The notes below the pieces were generated by a model that worked only from the letters and a program-made list of their open reading frames with translations, was not told the origin of the DNA and did not search any database. A stretch of 64,000 nt of DNA from Euborellia annulipes (lineage: Eukaryota > Arthropoda > Insecta > Dermaptera > Anisolabididae). The stretch lies in assembly GCA_023213315.1 (NCBI GenBank), contig JAKCPI010002620.1, positions 62,001 to 126,000 on the forward strand, written 5' to 3'. Both the position numbers and the translations under genes were made by a program. Shown piece by piece: positions 54,845-64,000 of this stretch; position 1 is the first letter of the stretch; each line of letters starts with the position of its first letter.

Positions 54845-55236
54845 GGCGCGTCTCTGGTAGACTGGCATTTAGCGATCGATCAAATTTAAATGAGCGAGTG
54901 CGGTACTGTGGTCCAGAGGTAGGGCATGTTGAGTACAAATCGACAGATCCGTATTAAATTAACATTTTTTGGATATTCAACACGCCTCCAGAAGGGATTT
55001 CTCAACTATACCTCTATAGCTAGATAATGTCTCATCTAGAGCCTACGGCTAAAGAGTTCAATTCACCCATTTCATCAGCACCGTAGCTTCATTGCGGCAG
55101 GCCTTTATTTGTTTTTTCCCTTCCTTTCCTTTTGTTGATTTGTAGATCTTGTAGAAATCTCTCTCTCTCTGTCCAAACAAAGGTTAAAACGCAACCCGCG
55201 CGCCCATTTAATCAATTTCAAAACGTGTTCTCACTT

Positions 55237-55277
<41 letters not shown>

Positions 55278-56070
55278 TAGAGATTATATTTAATCCGGAT
55301 TCTTTTTTTTCACTTTAAGCAAATACTCTCATCCATTTTTATTTATTTTTTTTTTTTTTCTGTTTAAATATTCAACAAATGTTTTTTTTTATTTTGTTTC
55401 AATTAAAAATAAAATCCGTGGAACATGTTTATGAATAAATCTTATGTAAAGAACAAAAAAAAAAAGGTTTAATTGAATAGTATAGCATTCTCTCTTATTT
55501 AACAGAATGTCTCTTGTTGTTTGAACTCTCCGATAAGAGAATTAACAACACAACAAACCCTGTTTGCTATTCGTTATTAAAATAAAGAAAACATTCGAAA
55601 TTCCTAGTCGTGTAAAAGGGAATAATTTTTTGGATTTTTTTTTTTCATTTCTAGACGCCCCAATGAGGGTTTCAGCCCTAATTTATTTTTATTAATCCTG
55701 GTGTATTTATCAATCAATATTTATGCATTTTGTGAAATTAAAATTGTCTCCAGAGATTCTCACTGTACAATGCATTTTACAAATAATTATACAATCGACA
55801 ACATTACAAACATAAATAAACACAAAAAAACACACAATCCCAGAAGAAAATATTTATATGTTAATGTCTAGTTTCCAACTCCATCTTTCATAGGAAGTAC
55901 AAATGTCAAGCGTGCTTCAAAATAAGAATATGCATTTTAAAGAGATATTTGAATTAATATATTAGAGCGAATAAATAAAAAAAGAATGCTTCTGTTCTTT
56001 GGCATTTTTTGTTTTTGTTTTTTAAGTCATTTGACTTATATAAATATTTATTATTTATTTAGAAACATGT
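54845..56070. other. Non-coding sequence
   Basis: A 38-base (CT)n at about 55236-55273; poly-T at about 55347-55361, 55383 and 55636. No gene. Confidence 0.5.
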
Positions 56071-56074
56071 ATGT

Positions 56075-56215
56075 ATGGATCGATGGCTTCCGGCGGGCGT
56101 TCAAAGGTCTTGTTTTTCCGGGGGTCACCTATCACCACTTGGCGTTGCTTAACAACATTGATCTCAGTGGCTGTTGTTTATTCTTCCTGCCGGCGTTCTT
56201 TGGCAAATTCTATTC
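56075..56215 (+). repeat. Conserved 100-bp segment R, copy 2
   Basis: GATGGCTTCCGGCGGGCGTT, CTTGGCGTTGCTTAACAACA and GTGGCTGTTGTTTATTCTTC match 19855-19985. The open frame reads HHLALLNNIDLSGCCLFFLP, as in copy 1, and then continues open to 56321. Confidence 0.5.
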
Positions 56216-56432
56216 AAACGCGTGCCCCTTGAATATCAAATTTCAATCTCGTGGCTCGTTCTCGGGATTTATTTTATTCACAGAGAGAGACCCTTTTGGG
56301 GGACTTGGCTTTTTTGAATAGAAGTACCCTCAATTCCACCCACGATCGCAATTAAATGTTCTCATTTTTGTCATTTACTGACGTCAAAGATTGGTTATTT
56401 CAAAAATGAAATGAGGACGGGATCTTAAGCGC

Positions 56433-56548
56433 CCCATACACGCCGTACTTTGGTACACGAGCCCGGCCCGGCTCGGCTCCCCTTCAAACGAGCCAAATCC
56501 GCAAGTGTGTGGGCTCTCGTGTACCAAAGTACGGCGTGTATGGGGCAT
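56433..56548. mobile_element. Short foldback MITE, about 115 bp
   Basis: GCCCCATACACGCCGTACTT at the left, AAGTACGGCGTGTATGGGGC at the right, continuing through TGGTACACGAGCCC; arms about 34 bases, loop GC-rich. Confidence 0.85.
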
Positions 56549-56549
56549 T

Positions 56550-57509
56550 TGGGGCTCCCGTTTGATTGGGATTTTTCTGGGGTCTTCGCCCGAACTTGAA
56601 TACCGGTACAATTTCTCTTCGTTCATATAGCCTATTTAGATCAATAAAAGTGAAATATTATATTCAAATTACATTAAACGTCTCTCCTTGGAGCTGCTTA
56701 TAGGCCCTCTTAAGTGATGGAACGCCTCCTGTCGATGTCCTTCAGAAAGTGTAGCGTGCACCCAATACCTCTGCTTCCTCTTCAAGAATAAACTCCTCAA
56801 TTTAGCATATCTATCTTCTATGTCAAAATTCAAATTGAAATTAAAGTGAATTCAGAGTAAAATCGGCTCCAGTGGGCGACGTTCGGTCATATCCCAATTG
56901 GACACGGCCGAGCACGGTTCCAGTGGACGCCTAGGCTAGAGCTAACGTTTCTGCAACTAACATTGAGAAGTTTCCCTTCACCTCCCTCTCTTTAAATCAT
57001 ATAAAAAAGCAAGATGATAAAAAAAAGCCTTCTATTTGATATGATCTCATCAATTTCCCGTCCAACATATGCTGACTTGGCCTTTTATTTGATTTGCATT
57101 TCTTTTTAATATTTATTCCTTCATCTTTATTTTTCCATTTTGAATTTCATCATAACTTATCAAATATCTTCTTTCTCTCTTTTTTCCAAGATGGAAAAGT
57201 TAAAGGAATATTATATAGGGTGTCTCTCTCTAGACAAACTTTTTTTCTTTTTTTTTTTTTTTTGATTGATCGTTTCGTTGTATATTTCCTCTTTCTCTCT
57301 TTTTTTTTATTTCTTGGAGGTCCTCTAACTGCAGACATCACTTCTCTCTCCCTTTCTTCTTCTTTTTTTCACTTGTTTCGTCTTTGTAACCGGAAATAAC
57401 AGATAGACAGAGAGAGAAAATAAAAAGTCTTGATATCAGAAGAAAATAAAAGAAAACAAGTTGAATTGATATCAATAAAAGATTATAACTCTCTCTTTAC
57501 AAATTTCCT

Positions 57510-57540
<31 letters not shown>

Positions 57541-57965
57541 CTTAATTTTCATCCTATGAATATCATTTTTTTTTTTGCTTGGTGCTGCAAGTGGAGGCTG
57601 CGCTCTCAGAGTTGCCATGGGAACAAACGGGTGCGGGATGAACGGGTTCAGGGGGTGGGGGTGGGGGAGAGCAACCCAATCGATATATTCTTCTTTTTTT
57701 TTTTTTGAAAAAGAGAGAAAATATTTTTGTTTTACTCGTATCAACACCCCCCCCCCCCCCTTGCCTCTCTTGGATTTCTCCTCAAAAAGCCAGCGGACAT
57801 TTAATTTTAATTTTTTTATTTTATTCATTTAAAGCAACAATTTTTAGAATTTTAGAGCTAAATGAATTTTTATTTGTCTAACTAAAGGCACCCTCTATGC
57901 AATGAAAGGACCTCTGCAAAAATACATTCGGAGACGGCAAGGGGACTTCGTCAACCCCCCTGAGA
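56550..57965. other. Non-coding sequence with long T/A runs
   Basis: Poly-T at about 57240-57263 and 57512-57540, poly-C at about 57748-57760. A GTTGCCATGGGAAC word at about 57614 is a near X-box outside repeat A. ORFs here are low-complexity. Confidence 0.5.
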
Positions 57966-57966
57966 C

Positions 57967-58183
57967 AATTGGACGATGTTATGCATGAAGGAACCAAGCG
58001 CCATTAGGATTGCAATTGAGCTAAGACCGCCATCTTGAGGGAAAAAAGAAGATCAATCTCTTTGTTTAAATCACAACATTTTATTGTATAAAACAAGAAA
58101 AAAAGTCATTGGCTACGGTTTTGTTTACAGCTCAGATTTAGGTTAATGGCGCTTGGTTCCTTGGTGCATAACATCGTCCAATT
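57967..58183. mobile_element. TIR MITE, about 217 bp
   Basis: AATTGGACGATGTTATGCAT and GGAACCAAGCGCCATTA at the left; TAATGGCGCTTGGTTCC and GTGCATAACATCGTCCAATT at the right. Arms about 45 bases; no coding. Confidence 0.8.
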
Positions 58184-58189
58184 AAATAA

Positions 58190-58960
58190 AAGGACCAAGG
58201 GAGGGACATAGGGGGGGGGGGGAAGGCGAAGCTCGCCTCGTTGAATATAGAGCGTATTTATCATTAGTTGACGCAGGGCTTCATTTTATGTTGAGCCTTG
58301 CTTTGTTTTTTATCTTCGCTTCTCTGCTTTTATTTGTGTTTCTGGATGCCTTTTCACACAAACTATTTTTTTTTTTTCTCGTGAATTAAAAGAAAAAAAA
58401 ACGAAACAGCATATAATATTTGAATAATTTCGTCAAACAAGTTTTCTACTTCTTCTCTTGGCTTTTATTATTTTCTTTTTTTTTTTTTACAAGTTGTTAA
58501 AACCACCAAGAGAGAACTCTTACCCCCACCCCCCCCCCCCCACCCCCCACCCACCGCAAAAAGAAAAGAAAATAAGTATAGAAAGAAATAAAATTGGCAA
58601 ATACCTTGCAAAAAAAAAAAATAAAAATAAAAATAGATGAGATAAGATATAAGAATCTTCTCTCTCTCTCTCTCTTTGCTTTTTTCTCTCTTTAATATAT
58701 TCAAGGGGATTTTTTCCTCCTTCAAAAAAAAAAAAAAAAAAAAAAAAAAATCGTTTCTTGTCGTCATCTTTCCTATTCTTTCTTTTTTGTTGTATATAAT
58801 ATAGGGCCATATACAACAAAAAAGAGACAAAATCAGAGAGAGAGAGAGGGAATGTTTCGAATCTGCTTAATGTCAGCCACTTGACTCAAGATTTCTTCCC
58901 CAATGGGAAATCCAAGCTAAAAATAAGAACAAAGTCAAAGAGATTAAATACAATAGGTGG
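58190..58960. repeat. Homopolymer-rich stretch
   Basis: G run at about 58210-58221, C runs at 58527-58545, (CT)n at about 58657-58674, A run at about 58725-58750. No gene. Confidence 0.6.
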
Positions 58961-58967
58961 GTTTATC

Positions 58968-59037
58968 AAAGAATAGTTGGCTGCGGATCACGAATCTAGA
59001 GTTGCCCGCCCAACTCGGGTTCAAATCCCACAGGCCG
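58968..59037 (+). repeat. tRNA-like SINE head fragment
   Basis: GGATCACGAATCTAGAGTTG and AACTCGGGTTCAAATCCCAC: a B box with T-arm, related to 38781-38852. No tRNA acceptor stem. Confidence 0.4.
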
Positions 59038-59459
59038 TGAATATTTACAAACATCGCCAATGTCTCCTCCCTCTCTCTGAGGAATCTCTGTTGAGATTGT
59101 AGAAAAAAAAAAAATTGTTATGAAATTTGGTCCAGGACAGAGCAGCGCTTGACTCCAAAATAATTAAACTCGGATTCAGACCCCGTTTGCCGAAAAAAAA
59201 TAATCCAATATTGCCCCCTTCTGGTGTAACAGACTTGAAACTAAATACATCTCGACTCATGGCACAAGAGCGAAGTTGTCAGCCCTCACATCGAGGGGGG
59301 GGGGAGGGCGCCCAATATTACTTATGATCCTTATTACTGTCGCCTTACTACAGTATTTGATAGTGCGAGAAATGGAAAATCCTCTTGAAAAATAAATGCA
59401 ACAAAAGGGACATTATTTTTTTGAAGGGATTCTCTCTTCTCCCACTCCCTCACAAAGAA

Positions 59460-59838
59460 GAAAAATCTGGAGTGATTGGTCGCACAGCACGCAACTTTCT
59501 CTTACCTTCGGTAATCGAAAGTTGGGTTCTGTGCTTGTCACGCCAGCTTTTTTTATAGTCGACATATATTTAGTTTCCGTTGATACGTATATTAAAATTC
59601 AAGATGTCAAATTTATTTATTATTATTATTATCTTGGGCCGATTTTGATCAAAAGCTTATTTTTACTCTCCAGGGGGCTGGGTGTCTAACTTAAACTTGA
59701 AATATAAAATTTCAACCTCATAGTTCTTTTCATTCTTGAGATATTTTGTTCACACACACACACACACACACATACAGACAATGTCGATATCCATCAAAAA
59801 TTCGACATCGAATTTTTGAGATGAATCCAATACTTTCA
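59460..59838 (-). mobile_element. Repeat A copy A19, internally deleted
   Basis: Terminal palindrome (59463-59553) intact, then a jump over the X-box region to GGGCCGATTTTGATCAAAAGC, a (CA)n tract (59753-59772), ATCGAATTTTTGAGATG and ATACTTTCACTCTATAG. Confidence 0.75.
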
Positions 59839-59851
59839 CTCTATAGATATA

Positions 59852-60387
59852 TCTATATATAATAATTGCGGTGTGTCCGTCTGTCCGTCCGTCGTCGTCC
59901 GTCTGTCACGCTCTGTTTGACCAACTTCCCGTTGGAATTTTGAAACGAAATTTTGCAGTCTTATAGAGGACGTTATGGAGGGTCCAGGAAAAATACTCGG
60001 GTCCTGAAATTCCTATAACTTTTTGAGTTATTAATTCTTAAAGTTACGATTTCTCCCCCTAGGAAATGTATAGAGAAATATTTAAGTATTCTTTGCAGTT
60101 GTGTATTCTTTGAATGTAAACAAATCCTCAAGCAGCCACTGAATTGGAATACGTAGTAATAATTTTCTTTTCATAATTAAGAAAAGGCGAGGGTCCGCCG
60201 CAGGCGGGCCCGAGCCAGCGGATGGGGGGTCCAGGGGGCGTAGCCCCCGTTCAGACGCCAGCCAGTTTCTCATAATTAAGAAAAGGCGAGGGTCCGCCGC
60301 TGGCGGGCCGAGCCAGCTGGTGGGGGTCCAGGGGGCGTAGCCCCCTGGCTAGACGCGAAGCCCGCCGAAGGCGGGCGGCGCGGCTAG
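59852..60387 (+). mobile_element. Helitron-like non-autonomous element
   Basis: Starts TCTATATATAATAATTGCGG after an A and ends with a GC hairpin (GCCCGCC-GAAG-GCGGGC), GGCGCGG and CTAG before a T, i.e. A|TC...CTAG|T, the Helitron signature. 536 bp, no Rep/helicase. The 3' half holds two about 90-bp GC-rich repeats (60173-60268 and 60269-60360), each with GGGTCCAGGGGGCGTAGCCCC. A 5'-end relative lies inverted at 30575-30857. Confidence 0.75.
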
Positions 60388-60389
60388 TT

Positions 60390-61520
60390 ACATATATAAA
60401 TAAATAAGAGAAAGCAAAAGGGCCATCTAAAACAAATAATCCTGATTTTATTTATTTGTTCATCAAGATGTTTTTTGACAAGCAACACCAGTCACTGCTC
60501 AACTTTGGATAGGTGGCCATTTCCCAAATATGATGTTTGATTTTTTTTCATTTATTTATAACCTACGGTGTAATCACAGACACATAGAACTTAGAACACA
60601 AATCCGGAAATTTCTTTTCTTATTAATATAAAAAAGGGAGAAAAAAATTCCCCTCTTCTAAGCAATTAATCTGAGCAGCAGCGAAACGTCTGCCTCTGTC
60701 TTCTTCTTGGCCTGTTTTTGTTGTGGCACGTGGCACACTATGCAGCTGGCTGGACCACCAGCAACAACCCTTCTCCCCTCTCTCCCTCTTTTTTCTATCA
60801 TTTTCAATTCCCCCTTTCCGTGATGAGTGACAGACAGACAGACAGACAAAGAGCAGAAATATACACCCTTTAGTGAAGCCACTTTGCAATAAACTCAAAA
60901 CAAAAAAAAACCTCAGTTTATGATTAGGTCTCAACAACGCCAAATGTCAAATAAACCAAAGCAACGTTTCGAGTAGGCTTTTAACTCATCTTCAGGATAG
61001 ATACTCTTAGTGATATCTGCCCTAATTATGAATCGAAACATTTCATTTTGTGAAACAAATGCCTTGAGATGTTTCCCTTTTGTCAGTCCGTCAATTCATA
61101 GAATATCGCCTAGAACGGGAGTGAAATTCTACCTCCCAGATAGGAATTGGCAATGCTGACAATTGCCAATAGAACCACGGGCTTAAAAAGCTGCTGGCTT
61201 CCTGTCCCTGTGGCTAGCGGGGCGCTCAAAGAGTCAAAAGGGCAAGAATAAATATGATGCAAGGGGGTCCAGGGGGCGCAGGCGAAGGCGGGCTTTTCTA
61301 CTTGTATCTCTACATGTATACAACAACCGTGTAGGCCCACTAGATCGTAAAGGCATTGAGACGAAAAAGAGTTGAAAATGAAGAACGAATCCAAAAAGCT
61401 CGATCGAGTTCCGCCCTGGAGTTTTGGAGAAATCCCGGCCTTTGCTTTAATCCCGTATACAAAGTGATTTTTGTAACGGTGAGATTTCAATTAATGAATT
61501 TTTGTTTATTCTTTTGTTGC
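60390..61520. other. Non-coding sequence with a hammerhead-like motif and a Helitron 3' scrap
   Basis: 61262-61300 has GGGGGTCCAGGGGGCGCAGG and GCGAAGGCGGGC, a fragment like the Helitron 3' repeat. A minus-strand frame at 60658-60770 reads GGPASCIVCHVPQQKQAKKK; I found no splice context or family for it. Confidence 0.4.
60963..60995 (-). ncRNA. Hammerhead-like motif
   Basis: Minus strand: exact core CTGAAGA, T, stem II GAGT...ACTC around a nine-base loop, then GAAACGTT. Stem I is not evident and the cleavage triplet is GTT rather than GTC. Confidence 0.35.
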
Positions 61521-61522
61521 AG

Positions 61523-61549
61523 TGTGATAGTGAAGGAGACGACGAGAAG
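61523..61549 (+). CDS. Candidate 27-nt microexon (9 codons)
   Basis: Acceptor TTATTCTTTTGTTGCAG, 27 bases reading CDSEGDDEK, donor GTAAGA. Phase 0 on both sides, as for the other three candidates. The acidic Ser/Asp/Glu content fits a phosphorylated linker in a nuclear protein. Acidic stretches of this sort occur in many co-regulators (Groucho/TLE proteins have one after their Q domain), but nine residues cannot identify a family. Short length keeps confidence modest. Confidence 0.4.
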
Positions 61550-61709
61550 GTAAGAAGACTCGCCTTTATTTATTTATTTTTTTTTTTCCTCCCTTCCCTT
61601 GATGATGATGATGATGACGCAGGTATAAGGGGGGGGGAAGAGAGACAAGAGTCATCCAATCATGGACACTCGTTGCCAATATTGACCTATCAGGGCACTA
61701 AAGTCAACA

Positions 61710-61744
<35 letters not shown>

Positions 61745-61873
61745 TCAGTCAATATAAAACATACATTTAATGTTATCGAATGTCAATATTTGCTTTAAGC
61801 AAAGCGGACATCACCCCACACACACACACACACACACACACTTATATGTGTGGTATTATTCATCATTTATTGG

Positions 61874-61907
<34 letters not shown>

Positions 61908-62000
61908 AATTAAACAAAAAAAAAAGTTTTTTATCAATAGAGAGAGAAATTGGCAAATAATCTCAAGATATTTGAAATGTTTTTTCTTCCCAACTCATTT
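61550..62000. repeat. Microsatellite cluster
   Basis: GATGATGATGATGATGA at about 61600-61616, G run at 61629-61636, (CT)n at about 61713-61740, (CA)n at about 61817-61841 and (GA)n at about 61876-61905. Confidence 0.85.
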
Positions 62001-62004
62001 TTGC

Positions 62005-62216
62005 TTTCTCTTACCTATATGTATATGTTAATATATAGAGAGAGAAAGTATTGGATTCATGTCAAAAATTCGATGTCGAGATTTTGATGGATATACACGT
62101 TTTGAGGACCCCTGAATCAAAAAAATTGCTTTTCGCGACATGCTCTGTCTGTCTGTCTGTGAATAAAATATCTCAAGAACGAAAAGAGCTAGGAAGTTGA
62201 AATTTTATATTTAAAT
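62005..62216 (+). mobile_element. Repeat A copy A20, 5' part
   Basis: TTTGCTTTCTCTTACCTATA, TCAAAAATTCGATGTCGAG, GTTTTGAGGACCCCTGA, TTTTCGCGACATGCTCTGTC, then GAAATTTTATATTTAAATCA, where a GGGGCGTATATAG...G12 poly-G repeat (62217-62255) takes over. Confidence 0.75.
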
Positions 62217-62421
62217 CAGGGGCGTATATAGAAAATTTTTCGGGGGGGGGGGGGCTAATATCAAAAATGTTTCAGCCGCGGAACCAAAATTTTCGTCATG
62301 TACCGTTCGCGGAACATTTCCTCTTTTTTGGAACCTTCTTTTTTGCGCTAAGGGGCCGAGCAAACATTTCGGGGGGGGGGGGGCGAGATCCATTATTGGC
62401 TCTATATTCCTTCTATATATA

Positions 62422-63211
62422 CAGGGTTATTTGTAATTGGATGTGTTGCAGCCAGGATGAGATAGAAGGGCAAAAATGCTACAAATTTAACCCCCTCAAT
62501 GTAATGGCCGAAAGTTAGTAGTTTGTGAGATATTCAAGAAAAATCATTTTTTTTAGAAATATCATTTTTGAAGCTAACGACGAGTTTTAAGAAAAAACGC
62601 TTGATTCAATGTTAGCTATGTATTTTTTTATTAGTAAGTGAGTTGGAAATAACCTTTAATAAGTAATAAAATATTCCAAATCATTGAGAATTCGATTACT
62701 ACGGCCAAAAACGAATTTGAATTTCTTTATTTATTTCACGTTAAGTTTTATTTCGAGACATCCAGTCAAAAAAAAATTCTATGACACCAAATGTACAAAC
62801 TATTAAGTAATATAACTCATTTTTAGTAGTTTGTACATTTGGTGTCATAGAATTTTTTTTGACTGGATGACTCGAAATAAAAATTAACGTGAAATAAATA
62901 AAGAAATTCAAATTCGTTTTTGGCCGTAGTAATCAAATTCTTTTTGTCTGATTTGGAATATTTTATTACTTATTAAGAGTTATTACTAACTCACTTACTA
63001 ATAAAAAAATACATAGCTAACAACAATGAACCGTTTTTTCTTAAAACTCGTCGTTAGCGTTAAAAATGGGATATTTCTAAAAAAATGATTTTCCTTGAAT
63101 ATCTCACAAACTACTAACTTTCGGCCATTCATTAAGGGGGGTTAAATTTGTAGCATTTTTGCCCTTCTATCTCATCCTGGCTGCAACACATCCAATTACA
63201 AATAACCCCTG
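62422..63211. mobile_element. 790-bp near-perfect foldback DNA element
   Basis: CAGGGTTATTTGTAATTGG at the left and its inverse ending AACCCCTG at the right, flanked by TA (62420-62421, 63212-63213). The arms are about 390 bases each and almost perfectly complementary (GATAGAAGGGCAAAAATGCT; ACAAACTACTAACTTTCGGCC; TAATAAAATATTCCAAATCA), with a loop of about 20 bases near 62816. CAGGG ends with TA duplication fit Tc1/mariner-type mobilisation. No transposase. Confidence 0.9.
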
Positions 63212-63213
63212 TA

Positions 63214-64000
63214 TATTGGGGCGGCTGCAAAAAACAAAATTTTTTAATTTCTTTCGGCCGAACCTCCTAAAAGTTGTCTTTTGGCTAGAAAATGATAATG
63301 GCAAAGTTTTAGCTAAATTGGGTAACGTTAACCCGTGCCTCATCGGGGTTAAAATTTTGAAAAAGTGCGATTTTATCTAAAAATTCGCAGTTTTTACTTC
63401 ATAAAACGAAAACAAAGTATCGTAGAAAAATGAATCTGGGCTCATTTCATAGCAAATTCAATTCTCTTGAGGTTTTATAATAACCATCTTTTCATTAAAA
63501 CTTATAGATTTAGTGATATTTACAAATTAGCATTTCGGTTTTGATATATGTGCTTGCTCTTTCTGAAAAATAAGTGGAAAATCACAATAGAGACCAGCGT
63601 TTTCGAAACTGTGAAGCGGCGCGGACTAGTCTAAGGGGAGGCGCGAATATTCGCCTCCAAGATCAATTTTCCAAATGATTGCTCGTTTTATAAATAAAAG
63701 AAATAAAAAAAATATTTTTATATAAATTTATATTTTTTAGTATTAAAAATTTTTGTTTTTGTATTATTTTATTAAATGCGTGGGGGGAGGGGGAGGGGGG
63801 GGCGTGATAAGATTAAATATTTTTAAGGGAGGCGTTGAAACATAAAGTTTGGAAAGCCCTGGCCTAAAGTAAGACTCATTCTAGAAAATTAAACTATGTG
63901 TAAAACACAAAGGCGGATCCGGGGAAGTTTTTCAGGGTTTTAATTATTTTCTGACTAGACGCCGAAGGCGATAGCATCGTTAATTATTTTATTTAATATG
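63214..64000. other. Non-coding sequence with a hAT-type end
   Basis: Minus-strand CAGGGCTTTCCAAACTTTATG at about 63840-63860 is a hAT-like terminus. A G-rich run lies at about 63781-63802. GCCGAAGGCGATAGC near 63961 recalls the Helitron 3' region. No gene. Confidence 0.4.

Noticed and set aside
58468..58830. Gly/Phe-rich minus-strand ORFs
   Set aside because: Produced by C, A and CT homopolymer tracts; no coding signature.
60173..60387. GC-rich tandem repeat as bacterial contamination or a transferred bacterial repeat
   Set aside because: It lies inside an element with Helitron-type ends, and its scraps occur elsewhere in the same AT-rich eukaryotic sequence.
61523..61549. Assigning the microexon, and the whole locus, to Groucho/TLE
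   Set aside because: Similarity is limited to an acidic Ser/Asp/Glu motif after a Gln/His-rich region. The larger exons do not match the Q domain or WD repeats, so the name is not justified.

Overview
The window is eukaryotic nuclear DNA. It is AT-rich and has GT/AG-type exon candidates separated by long introns, non-LTR retrotransposons, tRNA-derived SINEs, many short inverted-repeat DNA elements, dense microsatellites and unusually many poly-G/poly-C runs. Nothing looks bacterial: there are no operons or Shine-Dalgarno sites. RNase H-carrying LINEs, His/Gln-rich exons and the TE mix fit an invertebrate, most likely an arthropod. I cannot name the species, and the lineage is inference.

Host coding content is sparse. 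Four + strand segments carry a polypyrimidine-AG acceptor, an open reading frame and a GT donor, and all start and end in phase 0: 5619-6175 (Pro/Gln/His-rich, with an apparent 1-base frameshift in a C run), 31829-32083 (85 codons, His/Gln/Thr-rich), 40604-40639 (12 codons) and 61523-61549 (9 codons). They could be exons of one gene spanning most of the window, with introns of about 25.7, 8.5 and 20.9 kb, encoding a low-complexity regulatory protein I do not recognise. Two further unrecognised coding-like stretches lie at 41193-41392 and 41525-41671.

The rest is layered mobile DNA. A repeat I call A (about 650 bp, long form about 1 kb, some 20 copies or fragments, both orientations) ends in a roughly 90-bp palindrome built on AATCTGGTGTGAC. 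It carries an RFX-type X-box (GTTGCCATGGTAAC), a conserved AGTACTAGTACT palindrome and an internal (GT)n tract. Two different RNase H LINEs (about 174-3393 and 18885-19744) are inserted at the same AAGTACARGAGT site inside copies of A, and another copy of A is inserted in the 3' UTR of the first LINE. A tRNA-derived SINE (SINE-A) also sits repeatedly in or against A. Other elements with readable ends are two hAT elements with exact 8-bp target duplications (26380-26768; 30326-31248), a Helitron-like element (59852-60387) and a second Helitron 5' end (30857), a 790-bp near-perfect foldback with TA duplication (62422-63211), a Tc1/mariner-type relic (37303-37996), and at least ten foldback or TIR MITEs. 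A minus-strand LINE 3' end lies at 42805-43722.

Two signals stand out. First, a motif CTGANGAT-(short stem)-cGAAAC recurs in at least eight otherwise unrelated repeats. It has the CUGANGA...GAAA core of hammerhead ribozymes, with stem sequences that differ but stay complementary, as described for Penelope-like elements and their non-autonomous relatives. Second, a foldback MITE family (about 43722-44300 and 51480-51830) carries AGATGGCGCT, the CTCF core, in both arms. Most single calls here rest on reading by eye; alignments, covariance searches and transcript data were not available.
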